Shown: positions 23,831 through 32,236 of the stretch, piece after piece | Numbering within the stretch: the stretch's first letter is position 1 | How the letters are laid out: each line of letters opens with the position of its first letter | Origin: an uncultured bacterium | GTDB lineage: Bacteria; Bacillota; Clostridia; Lachnospirales; Lachnospiraceae | Reading direction: 5' to 3' | Length of the DNA stretch: 32,236 bases | Assembly: GCA_947643595.1 (NCBI GenBank) | Contig: CANRWP010000037.1 | Coordinates: 1-32,236, forward strand | Made by a program: the position numbers and the translations under genes | Notes under the pieces: model-generated | Seen by the model: the letters and a program-made list of their open reading frames with translations, nothing else | Told to the model about the DNA's origin: nothing | Database searches by the model: none

Positions 23831-25243
23831 TCAGTAATGCCTTACAACCTCAAACCGCTCCAGCTCCACCGTCTCATGCTCCCCGATCCCGGCTTTCTGC
23901 TTTGCTATCGCGATCTGTTCCTCCACCGTATCGACACCCTCGAGATTCGGCAGAAGCAGTCCCCTTTTTCGTCCCTTTGTCACGATCACGCCATACCTCC
24001 CCGTGTCCAGCTCTTCCGGTGAGGATATCTTCTCCGTGTCCCCCAGCACATCCACGCTGATTACCAGGGATTCCAGCTCCTCCGGCTCTATCGGGGAAAA
24101 TCTGGGATCCCGCACCGCGGCGCTGACCGCGTTCTCTATGATCTCCTCCGCCAGGGAATCTCTCGTGGCCTGGATCGTTCCGATACAGCCTCTGAGCTGT
24201 CCGTCTTTCTTGATGGAGACAAAAGCTCCCGCCCGGCATGTCAGCATCTCCTTTGGCATCTCTCTCCGGATCTCCTCCGGCAGATCTCCGGATATCTGCA
24301 GTTTTCTCCCGGAAATTACATATTTTTCGATCGTCCTGCGGGCAAGCCTCACATAGACATCTTCCTTTTCCCGCAGCCCGGCGAGCCTTTGTCTCTCCTT
24401 CTCCTCAAACTGCTCTCTTAAATTTCTGACCGCGTTCTCTCCCGCCGCCTCGTAGGCGCAGATTCCGTATCCCACTCCGAAAGGCCCTTCGTAGGAAAGC
24501 CGCTCCGCCTTTACCTCCGTCCGGTCAAACGCCCCAGCCATGATCACAAAGGAGCGGTGGCCGCATTCCCCCGCTCTATCGCAGAATTTCTCCGAAAATT
24601 CAAACAGTTCCGCGAAATTTCCCGTCCCCATGACTTCCATGATCCGTTCATCGTACACCGGTCCCTCCTCGCGATACCCGTAAGGGCCGTCCTCTTTCAG
24701 CCTGTGGGACAGATCGCCGCTGGCGATGATCACCACTCTTCTGCCCAGACGCTGTGCCGTTTCCCGGATGCACTCTCCCAGTTCATAGTGCCTTGCGAGA
24801 GAAAGTCCCGAGAGCCCGATCCTCACCACCTGATAATCATGATAAAACTGCTCGATAAAATATAACGGTACCATCGTTCCGTGATCCAGTTTTTTATCGC
24901 GCTCCCCCATCGTTCCGGCGGGCAGACCACGCTCCGCGGCCAAAAAGGACAGCTCCTCCACAAACTCCTCGTCGTAGGAGACCTCAAATTTCACATCCCG
25001 CGCCCTGAAATTGCTAAAGTCCCCTCTTGCCCCTTTTCCCGGAGAGATGTGAAAGTAATCCGCGTACATGATCTGGTGGGGCGACAGGATCACGATGGTC
25101 TCCGGCTTTAGCTCCTTTATCCGCCCTGCTGCCTCCCTGTAGGCGTCGATCGTCTTTTGTATTTTTTTCTCCTCTCCCCCGCCAATCTCCGGTACAATGA
25201 GCGGCGGATGGGGCACCATAAATGCTGCCAAAATGCCTTTCAT
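23831..25243 (-). CDS. Fused AmrB-AmrA (MEMO1 + AMMECR1 domains)
   Basis: A 470-residue cytosolic protein. The N-terminal 270 residues are the MEMO1 (AmrB) type, starting GILAAFMVPHPPLIVPEIGG with the conserved His in PHPP, then ETIVILSPHQIM, LDHGTMVPLYFIEQF and ASGDLSHRLKEDGPYGY. From about residue 290 the AMMECR1 (AmrA) domain follows, with LRGCIGTI and the ending EEQIAIAKQKAGI. Fused AmrB-AmrA proteins are known and their function is unresolved. CGAGGAGG precedes the ATG at 25243; a longer frame reaches 25276, inside the hsdR end. It is 25 bp after the hsdR stop, so a promoter may lie inside hsdR, or the pair may be read from the defence operon. Confidence 0.9.
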   Translation of the reverse strand: MKGILAAFMVPHPPLIVPEIGGGEEKKIQKTIDAYREAAGRIKELKPETIVILSPHQIMYADYFHISPGKGARGDFSNFRARDVKFEVSYDEEFVEELSFLAAERGLPAGTMGERDKKLDHGTMVPLYFIEQFYHDYQVVRIGLSGLSLARHYELGECIRETAQRLGRRVVIIASGDLSHRLKEDGPYGYREEGPVYDERIMEVMGTGNFAELFEFSEKFCDRAGECGHRSFVIMAGAFDRTEVKAERLSYEGPFGVGYGICAYEAAGENAVRNLREQFEEKERQRLAGLREKEDVYVRLARRTIEKYVISGRKLQISGDLPEEIRREMPKEMLTCRAGAFVSIKKDGQLRGCIGTIQATRDSLAEEIIENAVSAAVRDPRFSPIEPEELESLVISVDVLGDTEKISSPEELDTGRYGVIVTKGRKRGLLLPNLEGVDTVEEQIAIAKQKAGIGEHETVELERFEVVRHY

Positions 25244-25268
25244 ACTGTAACCTCCTCGCTTCATAAAA

Positions 25269-28200
25269 TTATGCAACCCAGTTATAGCCTGTCATGGCCT
25301 GATCAACGATGTGGTCAAACACAAGCGCACTCTTTCTCAAGAAAATCTCTCTGTCATAACTTTCCGGCAGAAACTGATTCAGGATATGTACAATCTCACC
25401 TTTCACCCGTTCCTTAGGCTGCGGATCATTCTGCCAGCCAACGATAAACAATTCTTTGCGTTTCTCTGTCAGCGTATTATACAGCTCCTTAGCCGCCAAT
25501 TTTACACGCTTCTCTTCTTCCGCAGTAAGATGGTCCTTTCTCAACAAATCGAATAATTCCAGCTCTGCCTCCGACAGCTCTTCCTTGATATGGCGTTCTT
25601 CCTCCGCGCGGAGATCCTCCATCAGTTTCAAAAGTTTCTCATAGAAATCATCATTCTGAGAGCCGCCTGCATTGTATTCCTCTATATGCCTGCGAAGATT
25701 CACAATTTCAAGATTTTTGTTCCTGAGTTTTTTAAACTGCGATCTCAGTTCATCAATATCCAGTTTTGACAGATCCAGTTCTCTTCCTGTTTCTGTAATC
25801 GTATATTTTCTCGCGTCAGCGGTTGTCATGACGCTCTGGTCCAACAATTCATTGATTTTGGCCTGTGCGGCCTCAATTTTTTCAGGCCGAATTCTTCCGT
25901 CGATAACTCCTTTCAGATAAAGAATCGCATCTTTATACACAGGATCAAAATTCATTCTGAAGATCTCCGGTTTGAGAGATTCATACAAAGCGTCGATCGT
26001 ATTAGCCATCACAGCAAACTCATTTTTCAAATCATCGCTGCCGACAATCGTGTTGGCATAATCCTCAAACAGCGACAGGTTCTTAAAAGTATCCTCACTC
26101 TCAACGACTTTGCTTAAGTCCACATTAAGATTCAGGCAAAACGCATTTGTAAGGTCGATCGCCTCATTCAGCTGTTCCAACAGCTTCTCCACATCTTTCA
26201 CAGGCATCAGTCCGCCATCATCGGATGCATACTCGGCCAGCGCACGCTTCAGGTATTTGAAAACATCCAGATAATCCATGATCAGACCGCATTTCTTTCC
26301 GCCATACACACGGTTCGCCCGGGCAATAGTCTGCATCAGTGTGTGTCCTTTCATCGGCTTGTCCAGATACAGCGTGGAGACAGACGGCGCGTCAAACCCG
26401 GTCAGCCACATGGCACATACAAAAACAAGCTGCAGTGGATGATTCGAATCTTTGAAATTATCCTCAATATCAAAGCCGTTTTCGTCCACTCTATTCATTC
26501 TGTCACGATGCGGTTTGACGGACAGTCCTTTTGCCGCGAATTTGGCTTCTTCATCATCTTCTCCACTGATGACAACCGCCATTTCCACCTTACGCATATA
26601 GTTCACAATATCTCTCAGACGTAATTTCTCCGCTGTATCTGTAGTCTGGGTAATCTGTGCATTTAGTTTTTTGATTTCCTCTTTCCAGTAGTAATTGACT
26701 TTGTCATACATTTTTACAGCGGTAAACTTGTCTACGGAAATAACCATGCCCTTCCCGCGAAAACCGCGGCGCGGAAAATGGCAGACAATATGCTGTGCAA
26801 TGGCATCCAGACGGTCATCGCGCCTGATCACTTCCAGCTCTTTTGCGTAATGGTTTTCCAGACGCCGCTGCTCGGCGTCACTTAAGTTTTCTTCTTCCAG
26901 AATTTCCGCAAAGTCAGAATCCAGGAAGTCATTCTGCAGCTCCACCTCCGGAACACGCTTTACATAATACAGCGGCACGGTTGCATTATCTTTGATGGAA
27001 TCCGCAAAATTATATTCAGTGACATAATCTCCAAACCATGCGTTTGTCAATCGCTTTGATCCCAACAGCGGCGTGCCCGTAAACGCCAGGAACTGGGCAT
27101 TCGGCAAACCTGTTCGCATATTTTCAGCAAGATCTTTGTACTGGGTACGGTGCGCTTCATCGACAATAACAATAATATCGTCACGTTCGGACAGAACAGG
27201 GTATTTCTTTCCCTTTTCATATTGGAACTTATGAATCAAAGTAAACAAAATGGGTTTATTAGTCTGCAGCTCCTCGCGCAGTCTCTTACTGTTGGCAGGC
27301 TGTACCTTATCCTTATCGGCAATAACTTCCGTGCGCAGAAAATTTTTATAGATCTGCATATCTAAATCTTTACTATCTGTCACAATAAGGAAGGTAAAAT
27401 TACCTGCACATTTATGTTTGATCTTCCGGGCCAACATAACCATAGAGTAACTTTTACCGCTTCCCTGCGTATGCCAGAACACGCCCAGTTTCCCTTTCAA
27501 CTCTTCACGGCGTAAAAATGCATTATATGTATTATTCACACCAAAGAACTGATGATTCTTTGCAATAATTTTAGTTCTTCGGCGATCATACAGAATAAAG
27601 TTTTCTATATAATCCAACAAATTATTCGGTTCACAGAGTCCGGTAATAAAATATTCCAGGCTTGTACAGCTTTCTTTAATTGCTTTTCTGTCGGGATTTT
27701 CCTTCTCACTTTCTACCTTAAGCCATTCAAAGAAAAACTCATATCCTGCCGCAAAACTCCCCAGGCGGGTTTCCATCCCGTTGGACAGCACGCAAATCTG
27801 ATTATAATGGAACAGGTATGGAATATCCTTCAGGTAATTTTTCAGGTTGATGTCATAGGCATTCTTCACCGGGATATTACTGTTTTTCAGCTCAATGAAT
27901 ACCATCGGAAAACCATTGATAAAAATAATCAGATCCGGCCTGTGCCAGTGCGTTTCTCCCTTTATCCACATCTGGGATGCAACCGTAAAGTTATTGTTCA
28001 GGGCATCCTGATAACCCAGCAAATGAAGAATATTGGAAGTCTTTTTGCCGTTTTGTTCGTACTCAACGGTAATTCCGTTGCGAAACTTCTGATAATTCCG
28101 ATAATTGATCAGCATCAGATCGCCGGAAACTGGTGTACGGCACAGCTCATCCGTGGCAGCGTAAACCGTTTCCGTCGGAATATCCGGGTTGATTCTGCAG

Positions 28201-28376
28201 AGACTTTTAAACATCACATCCGGCAGCACCACCTGCCTTTTATCACTGCGCCTGGTCCCGTCAGGAAGCTTATCAGGATCCTCTGTCATACAGTTCAGAA
28301 CAGTATATTTGTGCCGCTCATGCAAATCTTTCATAGCCGCCTGTTCAATCATATCTTCTGTTATGATTTTTGGCAT
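25269..28376 (-). CDS. hsdR: Type I restriction enzyme, HsdR subunit
   Basis: The nuclease-translocase of a type I system, 1035 residues, normal length. Seen: PD-(D/E)XK nuclease with R147-PD and IELK (E162, K164), Walker A TQGSGKS (303-309), DEAH (406-409), FTGTPL, and the late helicase motif YLDKPMKGHTLMQTIARANRVYG, with a helical C-terminal domain. It cuts unmodified DNA after translocation together with HsdM and HsdS. AGAGGTG precedes the ATG. Unlike most type I loci, hsdR is read after hsdS and is separated from it by a 351-bp stretch holding an ATPase fossil. Confidence 0.95.
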   Translation of the reverse strand: MPKIITEDMIEQAAMKDLHERHKYTVLNCMTEDPDKLPDGTRRSDKRQVVLPDVMFKSLCRINPDIPTETVYAATDELCRTPVSGDLMLINYRNYQKFRNGITVEYEQNGKKTSNILHLLGYQDALNNNFTVASQMWIKGETHWHRPDLIIFINGFPMVFIELKNSNIPVKNAYDINLKNYLKDIPYLFHYNQICVLSNGMETRLGSFAAGYEFFFEWLKVESEKENPDRKAIKESCTSLEYFITGLCEPNNLLDYIENFILYDRRRTKIIAKNHQFFGVNNTYNAFLRREELKGKLGVFWHTQGSGKSYSMVMLARKIKHKCAGNFTFLIVTDSKDLDMQIYKNFLRTEVIADKDKVQPANSKRLREELQTNKPILFTLIHKFQYEKGKKYPVLSERDDIIVIVDEAHRTQYKDLAENMRTGLPNAQFLAFTGTPLLGSKRLTNAWFGDYVTEYNFADSIKDNATVPLYYVKRVPEVELQNDFLDSDFAEILEEENLSDAEQRRLENHYAKELEVIRRDDRLDAIAQHIVCHFPRRGFRGKGMVISVDKFTAVKMYDKVNYYWKEEIKKLNAQITQTTDTAEKLRLRDIVNYMRKVEMAVVISGEDDEEAKFAAKGLSVKPHRDRMNRVDENGFDIEDNFKDSNHPLQLVFVCAMWLTGFDAPSVSTLYLDKPMKGHTLMQTIARANRVYGGKKCGLIMDYLDVFKYLKRALAEYASDDGGLMPVKDVEKLLEQLNEAIDLTNAFCLNLNVDLSKVVESEDTFKNLSLFEDYANTIVGSDDLKNEFAVMANTIDALYESLKPEIFRMNFDPVYKDAILYLKGVIDGRIRPEKIEAAQAKINELLDQSVMTTADARKYTITETGRELDLSKLDIDELRSQFKKLRNKNLEIVNLRRHIEEYNAGGSQNDDFYEKLLKLMEDLRAEEERHIKEELSEAELELFDLLRKDHLTAEEEKRVKLAAKELYNTLTEKRKELFIVGWQNDPQPKERVKGEIVHILNQFLPESYDREIFLRKSALVFDHIVDQAMTGYNWVA

Positions 28377-28547
28377 GGAATCACCTCTTTTTTCTTATGC
28401 GCCATCTATTTCACCAAATTAGCAACCTTTAATAAAAACTTATTAAATTTGTTACATCTAAAAGCAGCCTCCAATCCATCCGGATTATCCATATCTTTAT
28501 CTCTCTAACTAACACACTTTAATTCTGGTATAATTGCCTATAAGCTA
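28377..28547. other. Spacer between hsdR and the ATPase fossil
   Basis: On the minus strand a 28-codon frame (28406-28492, beginning MDNPDGLEAAFRCNKFNKFL) is the only open frame of note, just before hsdR. It has a weak ribosome site and could be the tail of another decayed accessory gene. No other feature is recognised. Confidence 0.3.
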
Positions 28548-28715
28548 TCAAAAATGCGCCGTCTGTGCAATCATCAGTATTTGCACAATAGACCATTTCA
28601 TCTTGTAAAACTCCCACACAGAAAAGACATGAATCAAGGTAGATATACCACAATTATTTCTGCCTACAAGCAATGTTACTCCTTTTGATTTTAACCAAAA
28701 TCTTTGAGAATTATT
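28548..28715 (-). pseudogene. Fossil of an AAA ATPase N-terminus
   Basis: Fifty-five codons in frame, ending with TGA at 28548. VTLLVGRNNCGISTLIHVF is the start of an OLD/RecF-like ATPase P-loop (normally GxNNCGKST), but the essential Walker A lysine is Ile. Just before it, in another frame, KIILKDFG resembles the start of such ATPases, so a frameshift is also present. No Walker B or C-terminal domain is found before hsdR. It is a decayed accessory gene inside the restriction locus. Confidence 0.65.
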
Positions 28716-28727
28716 TTAATATCATTA

Positions 28728-29939
28728 TCACACTCCCAACTTTCCGCTCATCAGGCGAGGTAACAGCATATCACGTTGTGTCATAAGGTTTAAATTGTTT
28801 TGATATAGCAATCTTTTCTGTTCGATAATTGGCAAAACCTTATCTGCGAAAATATCCAAAACTTCATCTTTAGGAATTAGCAGTTTATATCTACGCATAA
28901 ATGTAAGCCCTACAAACTGTTGTGAGGCACCGTTCGTTTGAGTTGCAAATATTTCCTGCATCGTTGAACTGATCATCCAATAGTAAAGGTATGCGGTATC
29001 TCTCATCGATTTTGGCTTGAAAATAATTACATTCTTCACACTGAATTCTCTATCATAATCAATAATACAGCAATTTCCTACCGTCCCAATATTGCTGAAA
29101 ATAATATCTCCCGATTTCAAACCACTACGCTTTTTTATATCTTTATGATCTGCCTCACTGATATTATAAGCAACGCTAAAATCAATAAACCCAGACGAAA
29201 TGCATCTTCCCGTAATAAGTGGAACACCTGCATATACAGGTTTCGGCGTATCATGTGTACCATCGGTAACATAGCAGAACTCGTTCATTCGCTTAACCTG
29301 CCACCCCTCAGGCAGACCATTTTCCAATTTTACCTTTTCATGTCCGGGAAAACGAAAACGTATAAACCATTCTTTATACAATTCCTGCGCTGCCTTTTCC
29401 AACAACTCAATTCTGTGGTTGTTTGCTTCAATCAAATTATCATATACAGATAAAATATCCGCAATAATCTTCTGAGTCGTTAAATCAGGTAATAAAATCG
29501 GTAATTTCTTAAGCATGTCCGTGGTTATACTACCACGCGTACTACTCGCATCAGAGCGAACACGCAATTCTTCATAACGTAACGACATATTGTAAAAAAG
29601 AAACGTTATATCTAATAATTCCGGTTTACTCACTAAAGCGATTATTGACTGATTTATATACGCATCACATTTTAAAACAGATACCTGTCCCCGCGTTTTT
29701 CCCTGTCCTGCGCTAGCAATAACCAGACTACCAAATTTAGCTAATTTCGTAGAGGAACTATTAACACCTTCTTGTGTAATAGTTTTCTCCGTTTTTATAA
29801 TGTATCTATTTGATGTTTCACCAGATGATAACCAATTATACTTTCCATTCCAGTATTCAGGGTGTGCCGTAGATGGAGTTCCACCGCTATAAATTTTAGA
29901 ACATAAATCTCCAATCTTACAATCAATCCATTCACTCAT
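28728..29939 (-). CDS. hsdS: Type I specificity subunit HsdS
   Basis: The DNA-recognition subunit, 403 residues, normal length. Seen: TRD1 from the start (WIDCKIGDLCSKIYSGGTPS, then NWLSSGETS), a conserved central helix (LPDLTTQKIIADILSVYDNL then IELLEKAAQELYKEWF, about 150-195), TRD2 from LPEGWQVKRMNEFCYVTDG, and a second conserved region ending LLPRLMSGKLGV. The two target domains look different from each other, so a bipartite site with unlike halves is expected; the sequence recognised cannot be read. Position follows the AlbA_2 gene by 136 bp. Confidence 0.93.
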   Translation of the reverse strand: MSEWIDCKIGDLCSKIYSGGTPSTAHPEYWNGKYNWLSSGETSNRYIIKTEKTITQEGVNSSSTKLAKFGSLVIASAGQGKTRGQVSVLKCDAYINQSIIALVSKPELLDITFLFYNMSLRYEELRVRSDASSTRGSITTDMLKKLPILLPDLTTQKIIADILSVYDNLIEANNHRIELLEKAAQELYKEWFIRFRFPGHEKVKLENGLPEGWQVKRMNEFCYVTDGTHDTPKPVYAGVPLITGRCISSGFIDFSVAYNISEADHKDIKKRSGLKSGDIIFSNIGTVGNCCIIDYDREFSVKNVIIFKPKSMRDTAYLYYWMISSTMQEIFATQTNGASQQFVGLTFMRRYKLLIPKDEVLDIFADKVLPIIEQKRLLYQNNLNLMTQRDMLLPRLMSGKLGV

Positions 29940-30075
29940 TTTCTACATCCTTCAGACTTTCTCTGAGTATACACCTAAAATTAGAATTCATTTCACTTTC
30001 CCATTCAATTTGAAAAACGTTCCACAGTACCTCACCACATTCTCATTTTCAAAAGATAATCAAAAGATAAAAACT
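29940..30075. other. Spacer between hsdS and the AlbA_2 gene
   Basis: The minus strand holds only short frames, including one of 19 codons (MNSNFRCILRESLKDVENE) that overlaps the hsdS ATG and might aid its translation. A tandem 11-bp repeat TCAAAAGATAA (about 30049-30070) is present. No function is claimed. Confidence 0.3.
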
Positions 30076-31587
30076 TTATTCCCTTATCTTGAGATTATCT
30101 AATGCGATTTGAAGCTGTGTGATTTTTTCATCAGATGTCTCTCTAACTGCATATCTTGTCGCCGGTCCGTTTCCCATCTTCTGTACCAGCTTTTTTTTGT
30201 TTAATATTTCCAGCCACTTCCTGACTTTATAATCAGAAAGACCAGTTTTTTCATGTATCTTTAAAACAGATATTGGCATATTACCTTTTAAAATGACTCT
30301 CAAAATGTTTTTAGCCTCATCCTCCAATTCCGGATATGAATCGGCAAAATCTATATTCCATATTCTCAAATCTGTTTTTTCAATATCCGTATATACTTCA
30401 GGAGTATGCACACCGCCTGATGCCGTCGTTGGGTAAATTAACGGTCCACCATAACCTTGGCGTTCCGAGGCTCCCAGCCAGCGGAACATCTTCATAATAA
30501 TCTCATTTCGCGGTCTGGAATCTCCTCCAGTTCGAAATTGCTGCAAAGACACCAGCATTTTCCCCGGATTCAGAAAATGAAACCAACCATCAAAAGCCTC
30601 AACTTTTATACTTGGATATGCTTGTACATAATCGGCATGAGCAAGGCAGTTGATCAAACATTCCCGCAGCACTTCATCAAAATCTGACAGCGGTATACGA
30701 AGCTGCCCTTCATCCAGCCTGAAAGACTCTTTTAACAATATTTTCATTTTTTCATATACGATTGAATAAAAATTAAATATATTCATCTCATAATCACTCG
30801 GTTCGTTGTCCGATACCCGGTCAATCCAGCGCGGATTATGCCCTTTACGATTAAAATTGTCCAAGTGATAGTGCGGGTACACCTCTTTTATCGTGCGCTC
30901 CTGTCCCAAAAATAACAACGCTCCCCGCCTGAGTATTACTTCTCCCGAAGCACGATCTACAAAACAGGCTCCTATTTCCGTCAGAAAATCCTGATTTGAC
31001 ATTTCGAGATATTTTTTCTTAGGAAAACGCTTATTTACTTTTTCCTTATAAGTAATCACAGAATCCATATCTAAATCATTAATCGTAAAATGTTCTATCG
31101 GCAAACTGTCATGACAGGGCATGGCATTCCGTTCAAATGCTTCTAATTCCTGCTTTGTAGCTCTGCGGTCACCGTCACCTGTTCTGATAAATGTATTTTC
31201 TCTCTTCCCGTTAAAGTAAACGGGCTTCATCGACTCCGGAGCCTCTTTTACACATACAATCATTATTTCAGCCCCATCTATATTGACAATATGAACATCC
31301 TCATTATCTACGCTTCTATAATTTATCTTGTTCGGATTTGACAGCATATCCTACAAACTTATCTGCGTTTTAGATATATTATCGACTCCCTGAATCGTAT
31401 TCACGGAATTACCCTCGATGACACCAAGTAAAATCCACCCTCCTGATGTATTGCAAAATGCAGAGTACGATTCCCAAAAAGCTGCCGGAAGTTCCCTGGC
31501 CCTCTTCATTTCAATAACATCTTTCTCATGAACATTTATAATCCAGTTTTTTAATTCCTCCAAGTTTTTAAAGTTTGGCTGTTCCAT
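30076..31587 (-). pseudogene. AlbA_2/Schlafen-type ATP-binding regulator interrupted by an in-frame amber codon
   Basis: One continuous frame from the ATG at 31587 to 30076, about 503 residues, is broken only by TAG at 31351-31353, reading QISL, stop, DMLSNPNK. The N-terminal part (VIEMKRARELPAAFWESYSAFCNTSGGWILLG) is the AlbA_2 or Schlafen-like domain; after the stop come the rest of that domain (KPVYFNGKRENTFIRTGDGD), an HATPase_c_4-type domain (LRECLINCLAHADY, RQGYGG) and a C-terminal winged helix (VLKIHEKTGLSDYKVRKWLEILNKKKL). The stop most simply arose from a TGG tryptophan codon, as at this spot many relatives have a tryptophan or aromatic residue. An ATG at 31345-31347 could restart translation, giving 423 residues without the N-terminal part. 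Such genes are common inside type I loci and their role is unclear. Confidence 0.82.
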
Positions 31588-31669
31588 GCAGTAATGACAC
31601 CTCCCAGGCTTCTTTAATCTATACATAAATACACTCTTACAATTAAATAAAATATGTCCTCTATATGGC

Positions 31670-32236
31670 TCACCCAAACAGTTCCTTCAAATTTTCCGCA
31701 ACCTTGCTTTCCAGCCCATGTGCTTCCTCATTCAGCTCGGTAAGTTTTGTATAATAAGACATCATTCTCTGTTTAAACTCGTCCTGTGTCAAGCCATCGT
31801 CCTCAATGACAACACCGACATAACGTCCGGGATTTAAAGAATAGTCCTGATCCCTGATACCATCTTCCCCCTCAATCTTTGCCGCCTTGCACAAACCCAC
31901 AACATCTCTGTATCTGCCTTCCGGAAACCGCTCTGTCAGCCAGTCGATATTGGACTGCCAGTAGCTCTTCGGCATAATATCTTCATCATCGGATATCTCC
32001 GGCGCCTCTGCCAGTTTAACCTGATAATCAGCCAGAAGGGCCTCAAATTCTTCTGTTTTTCCCTCGTACAATCTTGTGATAATGCCGAGATTACGAATCT
32101 GCTCATCCGAGAATTTACGGTGTGCACGGTCGATCTGAGTAAAAATATTTCTGGCGTCAATAAAAAGAATCTCATCTTTATTTGCCTTTTCCCTGTCAAA
32201 AAACCACAACGTAGCCGGCAATGTTACCGATGTAAA
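31670..32236 (-). CDS. hsdM: Type I modification methylase HsdM, C-terminal part (cut by window edge)
   Basis: The frame runs off the right edge; 189 codons are visible, beginning FTSVTLPATLWFFDREK and ending LESKVAENLKELFG. Seen: LPATLWFFDREK with downstream ILFIDARNIFTQIDRAHRKF, which is the region after the catalytic NPPF motif in HsdM, and a helical tail that binds HsdS. The N6-adenine methylase motifs themselves lie outside the window. It heads the visible operon and precedes the AlbA_2 gene by 82 bp. The modified base is probably adenine. Confidence 0.9.
   Translation of the reverse strand, partial: FTSVTLPATLWFFDREKANKDEILFIDARNIFTQIDRAHRKFSDEQIRNLGIITRLYEGKTEEFEALLADYQVKLAEAPEISDDEDIMPKSYWQSNIDWLTERFPEGRYRDVVGLCKAAKIEGEDGIRDQDYSLNPGRYVGVVIEDDGLTQDEFKQRMMSYYTKLTELNEEAHGLESKVAENLKELFG

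Noticed and set aside
27552-28508. Plus-strand open frame of 318 codons opposite hsdR
   Set aside because: It is antisense to the conserved nuclease region of hsdR and runs into the spacer without a signal for translation.

Overview
The window looks like a chromosomal stretch of a gut-type Firmicute, most likely a Lachnospiraceae-like Clostridium. The reasons are strong AGGAGG-type ribosome binding sites, the order parA-parB-DUF4446-serS, a DUF3881 gene, a zinc-ribbon membrane protein and a mannose-family PTS. Almost everything from 8 kb rightwards is on the minus strand; the main exception is an exonuclease gene at 17.3-18.3 kb. No rRNA, complete tRNA or CRISPR array is visible.

Left edge (1-366). 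Only the 3' half of a tRNA-Arg(CCU), from the anticodon loop onward, is present, followed by the tRNA terminator. The 5' half is replaced by unrelated DNA with short phased repeats. This is the usual junction left when a tyrosine-recombinase element integrates into a tRNA gene, so an integrated element probably lies to the left of the window.

Sugar block (367-7960). A convergent transaldolase gene faces a minus-strand operon that reads: membrane protein, PTS EIIA, a fused PTS EIIC-EIID, class II aldolase, PTS EIIB, small cupin, DeoR regulator, DhaK-like and DhaL-like kinase subunits. A sigma-A-like promoter precedes the whole operon and a second one precedes deoR. The set reads as uptake and phosphorylation of a sugar, aldol cleavage, and phosphorylation of a short ketose by DhaKL. 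No DhaM is present, and DhaK deviates at a substrate-site motif, so the substrate is open.

MGMT-dus-LRR-AKR block (8105-14603). A four-gene operon encodes an MGMT-family protein, a tRNA-dihydrouridine synthase, a 1345-residue leucine-rich-repeat protein without a signal peptide, and an iron-sulfur aldo/keto reductase. It ends in a clear terminator.

Degenerate islet (14.6-17.2 kb). It holds the first 27 codons of a serine recombinase, a frameshifted ankyrin-repeat gene, a frameshifted zinc-ribbon membrane-protein gene, and a LacI-type helix-turn-helix relic behind an intact-looking promoter.

Housekeeping block (17.3-25.2 kb). It contains a DEDDh exonuclease, DUF3881, serS, DUF4446, parB, parA, and the AmmeMemoRadiSam pair (AmrS and a fused AmrB-AmrA).

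Defence block (25.3-32.2 kb). A type I restriction-modification operon is laid out as hsdM (cut by the right edge), an AlbA_2/Schlafen-type gene, hsdS, a decayed AAA ATPase fossil and hsdR. The AlbA_2 gene carries one in-frame amber codon, and the ATPase fossil has lost its Walker A lysine. The core R, M and S genes look intact as far as seen, while both accessory genes between them are broken.
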